A stretch of DNA of 64,000 nucleotides from Thorsellia kenyensis (GTDB lineage: Bacteria; Pseudomonadota; Gammaproteobacteria; Enterobacterales; Thorselliaceae), in assembly GCF_042432445.1 (NCBI RefSeq), contig NZ_JBHLXE010000013.1, forward strand, positions 1-64,000. The letters are read 5' to 3'. The notes under the pieces are model-generated. The model made no database searches. It saw only the letters and a program-made list of their open reading frames with translations, and had not been told where the DNA came from. The position numbers and the translations under genes are program-made. Shown here piece by piece: positions 26,340 through 35,849 of this stretch (position 1 is its first letter; the number at the start of each line of letters is the position of its first letter).

Positions 26340-29300
26340 ATGGATATTTTGCGTTTGTTGGTAAGATTACCGTTTATTTTAGTTCGTTTTTTACTGACAA
26401 TCCTAACTCTCAGTTGCAAACTATTCCTTCTTATTTTCAAACCGATATTAGGTCAATTCAAATGGCAAGCACCTGCATGGTATGCGCCATTAAAAAAAGG
26501 ATTTAACTGCATAGAACAACAAGCAGTAAAGCATACGATTGCTGTTCTTTCGTCTTTGCTACTAATTATTGCTATTATATTTGCTATAAAGTACATCTAT
26601 GTTTATCAAGAGAATAGACCCAAGCCAATTGCACCTGCAAAAATTGTGACTAAAACAGTCAGCTTTACAATAGATGAACCTGATTATCCAGACTTACTTC
26701 ACCCTGAAAATAAACAAACACTGAATTTGTTTTTTTCCCAAAGTACCGCACCGATTGAAAAAATAGAGCAAATAGTCAATGAAGGCATCAGTCTTATCCC
26801 TGAAATAAAAGGTTCATGGCGCTGGAGTAATGAATCACAATTAACTTTTACCGCCGATGAACAATTTATTCTCGGCAAATCATATACTGTTTCTGTTACT
26901 CCAAATAAATTATTTGCCCCGAATGTAGTTTTAGAGTCGTCAAGTAAATCGTCAGTAGAGTTTACCGTACCCCATTTTTATGCTGAAATCAGTGAAGCTT
27001 TACTCTCAAACACCCCGGAATCGACACAAAAAAGGCAAGCCTTTTTTACTGTAAAATTTCCTGTACCTGTCGATAAAAAAAGCTTTGAATCCGCTATCAA
27101 TTTAAGTCAAAAACATTTTATCAATACCACAAAAGATAAAACATCTATCGTACCCTTTACTGTTAAATACGATAAAGATAAAACATCTATCGTACCCTTT
27201 ACTGTTAAATACGATAAAGATAATTCTAATATTGCCTATATTCAATCTGACATATTGATGTTAGAGGAATATCCAAGTCAACTAAAACTTTCAATCAATA
27301 AGTCTGTAAAAGGTAAAACGCATTCGTTATCTTCACCATCAGACTCTATACATACACTAGATATTCCTGATTTATTTGGACTTAATGTTCAATCGGTAGA
27401 AACCAATATTGTTGAACAATCAAATAAAGAACAACGCTTACTGATTATTAATTTAAATGATCCGATTGAAGTAAAGTCACTAGAAAAAGCCTTAAAGGTT
27501 TGGCTGCTACCTGAACGCACAGATAATCAATCTTGGTCAGAGCAAAATATCAAAGATAGCGATTTAAAGCATTTAATTACAGTGACACCTGTTTTAAATG
27601 AAGATGAATTTGATGAAGATGAGAAAAAGAATGATAATGCAATGTCTTCATCGGTTAAATTTTTATTTGATGCACCGGAAAATCGCAGTTTATTCGTGAC
27701 AATAGATAAGAAAAATATCGTTTCCAATACGGGGTATAAATTAAGAGAATCAATTAATACGGTTGTTTCAGTAAATCCTTTCACTGCCAAATTAAATTTC
27801 ACCTCTAATGGGGCTATATTACCTCTTAAGGGAAGTAAAACTCTGGATGTCTCCGCCCGTAATCTTAAAGGTATGCAAGTTGAGCTTTACCGTATTCGTC
27901 CTAATCAGCTACAGCATATGATATGGCAAAAAGAACCTAACTATTCTTCTTGGAGTAATGATTATGATGTCGCTGAACATTTTAGTGATTACTTCACACA
28001 ATTTATTCGCTTTGATTCTAGTATTAAAGGAAAAACTCAGCACCACGCGATCGATTTGAGCCACTTTTTGAGTAAAGAAAAACAATTTCCTCGTGGCATA
28101 TTTTTTATTAAGTTACGAAGTTGGACTGGTGAGACAACGTCTATTCAACCACCATTGGCAAATGGATTTACCGACCAAGATTGGCTTGATTGGAATTGGT
28201 ATCAAAACAGTAATCAACTAGAAAAAGGCATTGAAAAAGGGGATGTGTTTGATCAACGAATAATAGTGGTCACCGATATTGGTATAGTTACTAAACGTGA
28301 TATAGATCAAACTTGGCATGTTTTTGCTCAATCAATCAGCCAAAATGCACCTTTAGCGCAGGCAAAAGTTTCCGTTATTGCAAAAAATGGCAGTGAATTA
28401 CTTAGTGCTCTCTCAGATGAAAATGGACACGTGCATTTTCCTTCTTTAGCAAATTTCACTCAAGAACAAACGCCTAGCTATTTTTTAGTACAGAAAGAAA
28501 CAGAAGAAGGCACAACTGATTTTTCTTTTCTCCCTGTGTTTTATGGTTATGATCGTATGATCGATTTTTCCCGTTTTGATGTCGGTGGAAACCAACAAGC
28601 TCGCGATCCTAAATCTCTTTCAAGCTACTTATTTTCAGATAGAGGCGTATACCGCCCCGGTGATACTTTTCATGTCGGTATCATCACAAGAACAGCAGAT
28701 TGGAGTAATAGATTAGCTGGAATTCCCCTAATCGCTGTAATTTACGATGCTCGTTACCAAGAAATTAAACGCCAGACGATAGTTTTAAACGACTCAGGTT
28801 TTAACGAATTAAGCTATGCCACTGCAAATAATTCTCCTACTGGAGAATGGCGAGTGGAACTGTACCTACCGGGTAAAAATTCTGAACAGTCCTCTAGTCA
28901 AAGCAGTGAACAACCTAATAGTTTAAGCGATGCCGTATTACTAGGCGATGTCACTATTAATGTCAAAGAGTTTGAGCCTGACCAATTAAAAGTAAAATTA
29001 GCTTTATCGCCCCAAGTAGAAAATGGTGGATGGATAAACCCATCTATTTTAGAAGCTGACGTTAACGTTAGCACGCTATTTAATAGCCCAGCAGAAAACA
29101 GAAGAGTGACGGCTCAATTATCGTTAAAACCTGTTTATCCCCACTTTAAACGCTACGATTCGTATCAATTTTATGAAAATACCCCATACCGTGATGGGAT
29201 TACAGAACAATTAGAAGAAGTAAAAACAGATGATAGAGGCCACGCTAAAATCAAATTGAATATGGAAAGCTATCAATCTGGCACTTATCAGCTCAATTTA

Positions 29301-32300
29301 TTGGTAGAAGCTTTTGAATTAGGCGCTGGCCGTTCAGTTGCAGCTACCGCAAAAACTTTGGTATCGCCTTATGAATATTTGATAGGATTTAAACAATCTG
29401 AAGATCTTTCTTTTGTTAATCAGGGTGCCGAGCGCAGCATCAACTTAATCGCTATTGATCCTGCATTAGAAAAAATTACTGTTTCAGATCTTTCTATCGA
29501 CTTAGTTGAAAGAAAATATCTTTCTGTTTTAACTCAGCAGGCTTCAGGTGCATACCAATATGAATCTAAGCTCAAAGAAACCGTTATCAACTCATCAGAG
29601 CTTTCGGTGCTTAGTACAGGGGTTGACTTTAAATTAGATACACAAACTCCTGGCGATTATGTCTTAGTGATTAAGAATCAAGACAAACAGGTACTTAATC
29701 GAATTTATTACAGCGTTGCAGGCAATGCCGATGTTTCTAGAGATTTAGATCGGGCTGCAGAGTTAAATGTAAAATTAGACAAAACGGTTTATCAGCCGGG
29801 TGACAAAATGGCTATATCGATCAACGCCCCCTATACAGGGAGTGGATTGATTACCATTGAACGTGATAAAGTCTACAGCTGGCATTGGTTTCATACAGAT
29901 ACAACAAATTCTGTTCAAGAAATTACCTTACCCGAAATGGCTAATTTTGAAGGGAATGCCTATGTAACTGTACAATTTGTTCGTGACAGTAACTCCCCTG
30001 AGATATTTATGAGTCCTCTAAGTTATGCCACGGTTCCATTTAAGCTTAGCTATGAAGCAAGAACAGCGAAACTTGCTATCAATGCACCGGAACTATTAAA
30101 ATCGGGTGATACCTTATCGATGACGGTTAAAACAGATATACCACAAAATGTCATTTTATTTGCTGTTGATGAAGGGATCTTGCAAGTTGCACGCTATAAA
30201 TTAAAAGACCCATTAGAGTATTTTTTCCAAAAAAGAGCACTTGAAGTTCGCAGCGCTCAAATTTTAGACTTGATATTGCCAGAATACACAGAGTTACAAC
30301 AATTCATTGCGGCAGCTGGAGGAGATGCTTCTGAGGGATTAGATTTACATTTAAATCCCTTTAAACGCAAAAAAGATGAGCCAGTTGTTTTTTGGTCTGG
30401 TATTCAATTAATTGATGGAGAAAAAAGCTTTGATTTCCCATTACCAAGCTATTTCAGTGGTAAAGTAAGAATAATGGCTATCAGTGTTTCACCTGATAAA
30501 ATTGGTCATACTCAAACAGAATCCATCATTCGTGACGATATTATTTTATCTCCGAATGCCCCTACTACAGTGGCACCTAACGATGAATTTGAAGTCAGCG
30601 TGAATGTGACCAATAATTTAGATGCCATTAAAACTTCTAAACAAGATTTGCAGATTCGTTTAGAAACAACACAAGAGCTCGAGTTAATTTCCGATGCCAC
30701 ACAAGTGATCTCCTTAGAACCGAATCGCGGGGGTGTTGTGACATTTCGGTTAAAAGCCAATCAACAATTAGGTGGTGCTGAGCTCAATTTCCATGCCGAA
30801 TATATTAATGCGGATGCCAAAGCTACAACCCAATCACGTACGATCGGTCTTTCTGTACGCCCATTAATGCCACATCGGATAGCAATCCAAATGGGTCGAA
30901 TGGATGGCTCACAAGAGAAAATCAGCAATTTACGCACGCTGTATCCTAATTTTGCAGAGAATAAAGCCAAAGCCTCTTATTCACCGTTATTGCTTAGTAG
31001 TGGATTGGCATCTTACTTAAACGATTATCAACATCAGTGTTCTGAACAAATCATCAGTCGATCTATTCCTCTGACTGTTCAACAAAGTTACCCAGAATTT
31101 TTTGCAATCAAGGAATTATCCAAAGTCAATGACGACTTTAATAAGGTAATTTCTATATTACAAAATCGTCAAAATAGCCAAGGTGCGATAGGTTTATGGC
31201 AGATAGAACAGAATCCAGACCCATTTATTACTGCACATGCTGTGATGTTTATGCTAGAAGCAAAAGCAGCAAATTTATCTATTCCTGATAGTTTATTAGA
31301 TAACGCTAATAGATATTTACGAGATTTATCTCAAGATCAAGATCACTATTCTATAGAAGATTTACGATTAAGAGCTTATGCAGCTTATCTCTTAGCCAAA
31401 CAAGGTGAAGTAGTTACTTCACAAATCGCAGATATAGAATCGAGGATGACTGCCATGTATGGTTCAGATTCTACAGATTTAACTGCACTATATCTTGCAG
31501 CAACTTATCAATTATTAAAATTAGATAAGAAAGCTCAACAATTGTTGCAACCCACGCTAAAAACGTTAGCAAAATCATACGATGAGAGTTGGTGGAATAA
31601 TGACTATTGGGATCCTTTAGTCATTGATGCAAGTAGATTATCGATTATTGGAGAACATTTTCCTAATGAACTTAACAATCTACCTCCACAGGTTTTAGAT
31701 AATTTACAGCAAATGCTCCGTGAACAAAGATTTACGACGCTATCATCTGCAATGACGATTATTGCACTTGATCGTTATTCAAAAGCAGCAGGCGATGTAT
31801 TTAGCCAAAGCTCTGGTGTTAGACCACTTAGCATAACGAGTCAATTCATTGATGAAAATAAAACCGTTCAACAAAAAGAAATATCCACCTTAAACGGTAT
31901 GCTAGTAAGCGCTTTATTCCAGAGCACTAGTGACAGTCAATTTCCAAGCCAAGCAATCATATTCAACAATCCCAATAATTTACCTGCTTGGTATAGTGTA
32001 CTTCAATCTGGCTATGATTATTCGATGATAAACCAGCCTGTTAGTGATGGTTTAGAGGTAACCCGTCACTATACTAATCTGGAAAATAAACCCATTACTG
32101 AGGTTAAGTTAGGCGAAACAATTAACGTTCATGTTAAAATCAGGGCTAATTCATTAGAAGGGCAGACATCAATTGCCTTAGTCGATTTACTGCCAGGAGG
32201 ATTTGAAGTGGTTCAACAAGTACTGCATCAATCCTCCGATGAAGAAGAGGAAGGTAATTATCAATCTGATTCTGTTCATTTTAGCCAACCTTTAGCAGTC

Positions 32301-32522
32301 AATGGAAGTTGGCACCCTAATTACACAGATATTCGCGAGGATCGTGTTTTAATTTATGGTGATGTCCACGAAAATGCTGAGGAATTTGTTTATCAAATAA
32401 AGGCAACAAACATAGGGAAATATCAAGTACCACCTGCTTACGCTGAAGCGATGTACAATCGACGTATTCAAGCGGTATCCCCAGTCGAGAGCAAATTTAT
32501 CACGGTAACCCAAGCTGAGTAG
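26340..32522 (+). CDS. yfhM: Bacterial alpha-2-macroglobulin (YfhM type), membrane-anchored
   Basis: A 2060-residue periplasmic protease trap. Two hydrophobic stretches (about residues 5-38 and 67-85) anchor the N-terminus; there is no lipobox, unlike E. coli YfhM (1653 residues). Macroglobulin domains follow, then the typical FSDRGVYRPGDTFHVGI motif, the bait region near PEYTELQQFIAAAGGDASEG, and the thioester motif CSEQ with Cys1567 and Gln1570. A final receptor-like domain ends the protein. In the family the thioester covalently traps proteases that attack the cell, and PbpC repairs the wall; the divergent pbpC fits this pairing. An in-frame 42-bp duplication lies in an early domain. Confidence 0.93.
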   Translation: MDILRLLVRLPFILVRFLLTILTLSCKLFLLIFKPILGQFKWQAPAWYAPLKKGFNCIEQQAVKHTIAVLSSLLLIIAIIFAIKYIYVYQENRPKPIAPAKIVTKTVSFTIDEPDYPDLLHPENKQTLNLFFSQSTAPIEKIEQIVNEGISLIPEIKGSWRWSNESQLTFTADEQFILGKSYTVSVTPNKLFAPNVVLESSSKSSVEFTVPHFYAEISEALLSNTPESTQKRQAFFTVKFPVPVDKKSFESAINLSQKHFINTTKDKTSIVPFTVKYDKDKTSIVPFTVKYDKDNSNIAYIQSDILMLEEYPSQLKLSINKSVKGKTHSLSSPSDSIHTLDIPDLFGLNVQSVETNIVEQSNKEQRLLIINLNDPIEVKSLEKALKVWLLPERTDNQSWSEQNIKDSDLKHLITVTPVLNEDEFDEDEKKNDNAMSSSVKFLFDAPENRSLFVTIDKKNIVSNTGYKLRESINTVVSVNPFTAKLNFTSNGAILPLKGSKTLDVSARNLKGMQVELYRIRPNQLQHMIWQKEPNYSSWSNDYDVAEHFSDYFTQFIRFDSSIKGKTQHHAIDLSHFLSKEKQFPRGIFFIKLRSWTGETTSIQPPLANGFTDQDWLDWNWYQNSNQLEKGIEKGDVFDQRIIVVTDIGIVTKRDIDQTWHVFAQSISQNAPLAQAKVSVIAKNGSELLSALSDENGHVHFPSLANFTQEQTPSYFLVQKETEEGTTDFSFLPVFYGYDRMIDFSRFDVGGNQQARDPKSLSSYLFSDRGVYRPGDTFHVGIITRTADWSNRLAGIPLIAVIYDARYQEIKRQTIVLNDSGFNELSYATANNSPTGEWRVELYLPGKNSEQSSSQSSEQPNSLSDAVLLGDVTINVKEFEPDQLKVKLALSPQVENGGWINPSILEADVNVSTLFNSPAENRRVTAQLSLKPVYPHFKRYDSYQFYENTPYRDGITEQLEEVKTDDRGHAKIKLNMESYQSGTYQLNLLVEAFELGAGRSVAATAKTLVSPYEYLIGFKQSEDLSFVNQGAERSINLIAIDPALEKITVSDLSIDLVERKYLSVLTQQASGAYQYESKLKETVINSSELSVLSTGVDFKLDTQTPGDYVLVIKNQDKQVLNRIYYSVAGNADVSRDLDRAAELNVKLDKTVYQPGDKMAISINAPYTGSGLITIERDKVYSWHWFHTDTTNSVQEITLPEMANFEGNAYVTVQFVRDSNSPEIFMSPLSYATVPFKLSYEARTAKLAINAPELLKSGDTLSMTVKTDIPQNVILFAVDEGILQVARYKLKDPLEYFFQKRALEVRSAQILDLILPEYTELQQFIAAAGGDASEGLDLHLNPFKRKKDEPVVFWSGIQLIDGEKSFDFPLPSYFSGKVRIMAISVSPDKIGHTQTESIIRDDIILSPNAPTTVAPNDEFEVSVNVTNNLDAIKTSKQDLQIRLETTQELELISDATQVISLEPNRGGVVTFRLKANQQLGGAELNFHAEYINADAKATTQSRTIGLSVRPLMPHRIAIQMGRMDGSQEKISNLRTLYPNFAENKAKASYSPLLLSSGLASYLNDYQHQCSEQIISRSIPLTVQQSYPEFFAIKELSKVNDDFNKVISILQNRQNSQGAIGLWQIEQNPDPFITAHAVMFMLEAKAANLSIPDSLLDNANRYLRDLSQDQDHYSIEDLRLRAYAAYLLAKQGEVVTSQIADIESRMTAMYGSDSTDLTALYLAATYQLLKLDKKAQQLLQPTLKTLAKSYDESWWNNDYWDPLVIDASRLSIIGEHFPNELNNLPPQVLDNLQQMLREQRFTTLSSAMTIIALDRYSKAAGDVFSQSSGVRPLSITSQFIDENKTVQQKEISTLNGMLVSALFQSTSDSQFPSQAIIFNNPNNLPAWYSVLQSGYDYSMINQPVSDGLEVTRHYTNLENKPITEVKLGETINVHVKIRANSLEGQTSIALVDLLPGGFEVVQQVLHQSSDEEEEGNYQSDSVHFSQPLAVNGSWHPNYTDIREDRVLIYGDVHENAEEFVYQIKATNIGKYQVPPAYAEAMYNRRIQAVSPVESKFITVTQAE
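27132..27215 (+). repeat. Perfect 42-bp tandem duplication inside yfhM
   Basis: Bases 27132-27173 are repeated exactly at 27174-27215, adding 14 codons (KDKTSIVPFTVKYD twice) without breaking the frame. Perfect identity indicates a recent event. Confidence 0.97.
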
Positions 32523-32588
32523 TATTAGGGGGAGAATGTTTTGTTGATTCAGCTTTATTGACCATACCAACTGAAATGATACAAAAGT

Positions 32589-32620
32589 AATAGATAGACT
32601 GTTAAAAACGTCTATCTATT
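32589..32620. terminator. Terminator between convergent yfhM and ubiI
   Basis: AATAGATAGAC (32589-32599) pairs perfectly with GTCTATCTATT (32610-32620) around a 10-base loop, followed by a short T-run on the plus strand. It lies between convergent genes, so it can serve both directions. Confidence 0.75.
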
Positions 32621-32773
32621 TTACAAAAAGGTTTTAAAGATAATGCTTGAAATGAATCTTAGATGATTAAAACTGTCAATCTTTTGAGTGATATTGGTAA
32701 GACTACTCCTACCGGTGAGCACTGTATTTTCATTTATGATCTCTTTAATTAAAACGACTTCATTCACTACCCC

Positions 32774-33973
32774 TTAACTCGAAGCAATTTTCAACTGACT
32801 GATATCTTTTAGTCCAAGAGCATGAGCCATTATTTCATGCTTAAGGGTTGGCATTTTATCAACTAATGAAAGGCCTAATGTACGGATCCTCTTTTTAACT
32901 GGGTGATTGCCATTAAATAAATCCTGGAAAGCTTGCATAGAAATAAGTAATTTAGCCGCTTGTTTCTTACGGGTACGTTCAAATTGGCCTAGATAATAGT
33001 GCATCCCATAATCTTTCCCCTCTTTTTTTAAGCGCACAATTTCATTATAAAGCTCAATACAATCCATTAATCCAAGGTTGATGCCTTGACCTGCGAGGGG
33101 GTGAATAGTGTGCGCTGCATCCCCTATAATAGCTAATCTATCTTTTGCAAAATGCTGGGAATAACGTGCAGTCAAAGGAAATACTACCCTTTCACTCAAT
33201 ATTTCACATCGTCCTAAATGATTATCAAAAGCAGCTGTTAGACTTTGATTGAACTTCTCTGAACTCATCTGAGTCAGTTCTTTAATGCGGCTAGGCATAT
33301 GAGACCATACTATCGTAGATATATTCGGATTTTGTTGAGGTAAAAAAGCCAAAATTGCGTCTTTCGAAAATATTTGCTTGGCTTGAAAAGCGTGTGTTTT
33401 TTCAGTTTTAATTTGTGCCATCAATGCATGATGTCGGTAGTCTTTAAAGCTAATTGGTATATTTGCAAATTGTCTGACTTGTGAGCTAGAGCCATCCGCA
33501 GCGACAATTAAATTAGCACTGAACATAAGATTTGTTCCGGTAACAAAAACTTCACTCTCACCAAAGGCCACTTGTGACAGTGACGTCTCAGTTTTTAAGT
33601 CAATCAGTGGATGTTGTTTTGCCTTATTTAGCAGAGCAGATTGCACGACATGATTTTTTGCGATCATCCCTAAATGGGGTACGCCATGAGTACTTGCATC
33701 AAATGATATACTCCCTGAACTGTCTTTTTCCCAAACATACATAGAGTCATAATATGCAGTATTCATTGAGATGATTTCATCCAATATCCCCAAACGTTCA
33801 AATAATAGCTCACTGGCAAGATTAAACGCCGATACTCTTAATGAACATGCAAAAATAGACTCTTCCGACTGTTTTTCCAAAACAATGATCTTAAATTGTT
33901 TATTAGCTAGCAACAAAGCCAATGAGAGACCGACCATTCCCCCACCAACAATCGCGATATCATATTTTTGCAT
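32774..33973 (-). CDS. ubiI: UbiI, 2-octaprenylphenol hydroxylase
   Basis: A 399-residue FAD-dependent monooxygenase that hydroxylates C5 of the ubiquinone ring precursor. FAD motifs: VGGGMVGLSLAL at the N-terminus, VVAADGSSSQVR in the middle and IIGDAAHTIHPLAGQGINLG near residue 285. Agreement with E. coli UbiI (VisC, 400 residues) extends through the whole length (VWEKDSSGSISFD, GLMDCIELYNEI). It lies 20 nt after the unknown secreted-protein gene and is last in the pepP-ubiH group. Confidence 0.95.
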   Translation of the reverse strand: MQKYDIAIVGGGMVGLSLALLLANKQFKIIVLEKQSEESIFACSLRVSAFNLASELLFERLGILDEIISMNTAYYDSMYVWEKDSSGSISFDASTHGVPHLGMIAKNHVVQSALLNKAKQHPLIDLKTETSLSQVAFGESEVFVTGTNLMFSANLIVAADGSSSQVRQFANIPISFKDYRHHALMAQIKTEKTHAFQAKQIFSKDAILAFLPQQNPNISTIVWSHMPSRIKELTQMSSEKFNQSLTAAFDNHLGRCEILSERVVFPLTARYSQHFAKDRLAIIGDAAHTIHPLAGQGINLGLMDCIELYNEIVRLKKEGKDYGMHYYLGQFERTRKKQAAKLLISMQAFQDLFNGNHPVKKRIRTLGLSLVDKMPTLKHEIMAHALGLKDISQLKIASS

Positions 33974-33993
33974 AGTGTCACCTTGAAAATGAT

Positions 33994-35685
33994 TTAATTA
34001 AGAGTTTTCATAAATTTTAATTCCAGATAGACTTGCTTTAATGCACTAAGAGGCTGATTAGGTGTAGCTTTCTTAAGCATAAACTCTCCTATCTGATTAG
34101 CTTCATCAACCTTATTTAATTTTAAAAGCGCTTCGGTTTTAATCAGGAAGATAGAAAAAACATCTGTTTTATTAATATCGTTAAATGAAAGAGAAAGTGC
34201 ATCGATTTGTTCTAGCGTTTTATTCGCATCTTTATTCAGCCGCCAATTAGCTTCTACCCGAAGGTAGTTGGCCAAAGAATTTTGTGAAATATTCTCCAGA
34301 TTAAATGCGACAGTCTCAATACGCTTTTCAATTTGTTTTTTATTCATCTCTGATTTTTTATTACTGTCTAATAGTGCAAGCGCATCAATAAAATCGAGTA
34401 AAGGATAGATAGGCTGAACTAAATATGCTTTTTCCTTAGTTAATTTTTCAATAGGATTTTTTAGTGCAAAAGGAAAATGGCTTAATACACCTGTTGCTAT
34501 TTCTGGAGCAATTTTTAAAGCATCCTCATAGTCAATAGGATTCATCATTAATTCTTCGTAATAAGCAGATTCCATTTGATACATCCTAATTCTTTTTAAC
34601 GGATCTGTCTGAGTATTCAGAATTTCAAAAAGTTTAAGTTTAACCTCCATTAAATACATTCCTGTAGGGTATCTTTTTTGATAGGCATTCACTAGCCGCT
34701 CAACTTCTTGAATTTTTTTTGCTTTTTGCTCTAATAAAACTTCTGAAATAGACTGTTTATCAGCAGCTGATTTAGCTACATTTTCAGTTTTAGCTTCAAC
34801 AGATGCCTCACTGCTTGATAATTGATTATCAATACACCATTGTGTATATTCATCCGCTGCTATACGAATAAGCATATATTTTGCGCTTTCAGCAATCCAT
34901 ACATGCTTTGCTTCTATTAATACAGTAAACTGTTCTTTTGCTTTATCTAATTGGTTATTTTTATAGGCGTCTAGCGCAAGTAAATATCCTTTATATTCAC
35001 CTACCCTTTCATCACCAGACAGTGCTTTAATCTTATTAGTAATAATATCATTGGTTGTTAGTGTGGTTTTATCTGTGTTATCTGTTGCAAAGTGGTAGCT
35101 GAAAAGTGCACCGCGCAAGCTAATTAAGAGTTGTTTTTGTAAGTTATCTAGCAAGGTATCTTGTACAACAGTCTGATTAAAACGTTTTAATTCATTTAAT
35201 GAACTAATCGTCCTTGCAGAAGCCTCTACACCAAATTGCTGAAGTTCTGTTAATATTTTATTATTTATTTTTTCCTGCTCATCTTTGTAATCTGAAGGCA
35301 AATAAAATAATGGTGCTGGGATGGAAGGTTTACTTTCAATTTGCTTGCCTTGTTCATCAGTAGATGGGATAGTTTTGCTTATGGATGAATCATTTGAATT
35401 CATTTTTTTGCTTGTTAATCTATAGGTTTCAATATCTTCAATTACTAGTTCAGCACCATCAAAAAATTGACCTTGATTCAAGAGATTCATTAATAAAATA
35501 AGGTTGGCTTCTTGTGAGTTTGCAGGATGAAAGTAAGGGATAACATCTTTCATATTAACATATGAATCTGTTGATTTAGCTGTTTCAGCAGCTGTCACGC
35601 TCAAAGATGTAACTAACGAAAATGCAAAGATAGCATTTCGCCATATTTTATTTTTCATTACGGCCTGAAAACCCTTTTTATTCAT
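33994..35685 (-). CDS. Exported helical protein of unknown function between ubiH and ubiI
   Basis: A 563-residue protein that I do not recognise. The start at 35685 is fixed by a strong AGGAGG. A basic N-terminus and hydrophobic stretch (about residues 17-33, NAIFAFSLVTSLSVTAAE) form a signal peptide. The rest is rich in Leu, Glu, Lys and Asn, with helical repeats such as LNQGQFFDGAELVIEDIE and YKNNQLDKAKEQFTVLIEA that look like TPR or Sel1-like helical pairs. There are one or two cysteines only and no enzyme motif. It sits 164 nt after ubiH and 20 nt before ubiI, so it is likely co-transcribed with ubiI. A role in cell-envelope assembly is a guess. Confidence 0.7.
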   Translation of the reverse strand: MNKKGFQAVMKNKIWRNAIFAFSLVTSLSVTAAETAKSTDSYVNMKDVIPYFHPANSQEANLILLMNLLNQGQFFDGAELVIEDIETYRLTSKKMNSNDSSISKTIPSTDEQGKQIESKPSIPAPLFYLPSDYKDEQEKINNKILTELQQFGVEASARTISSLNELKRFNQTVVQDTLLDNLQKQLLISLRGALFSYHFATDNTDKTTLTTNDIITNKIKALSGDERVGEYKGYLLALDAYKNNQLDKAKEQFTVLIEAKHVWIAESAKYMLIRIAADEYTQWCIDNQLSSSEASVEAKTENVAKSAADKQSISEVLLEQKAKKIQEVERLVNAYQKRYPTGMYLMEVKLKLFEILNTQTDPLKRIRMYQMESAYYEELMMNPIDYEDALKIAPEIATGVLSHFPFALKNPIEKLTKEKAYLVQPIYPLLDFIDALALLDSNKKSEMNKKQIEKRIETVAFNLENISQNSLANYLRVEANWRLNKDANKTLEQIDALSLSFNDINKTDVFSIFLIKTEALLKLNKVDEANQIGEFMLKKATPNQPLSALKQVYLELKFMKTLN

Positions 35686-35849
35686 TTATAGCCCCCTCCT
35701 TTCTTAACTAATGATTTTCAAATTAAAACGCCTAAACGCTACTAGATAGTCTGATTTTATGATCATTTACTTACTTATATTTATAATGACTACTTTTTAA
35801 TACATATTGCAGAGATTTTTACAACGAAAAAAGCAATAATATTTTTTAT

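Noticed and set aside
27132..27215. Possible assembly duplication
   Set aside because: Kept as real because the frame stays open and the flanks are unique, though long reads would be needed to exclude an artefact.
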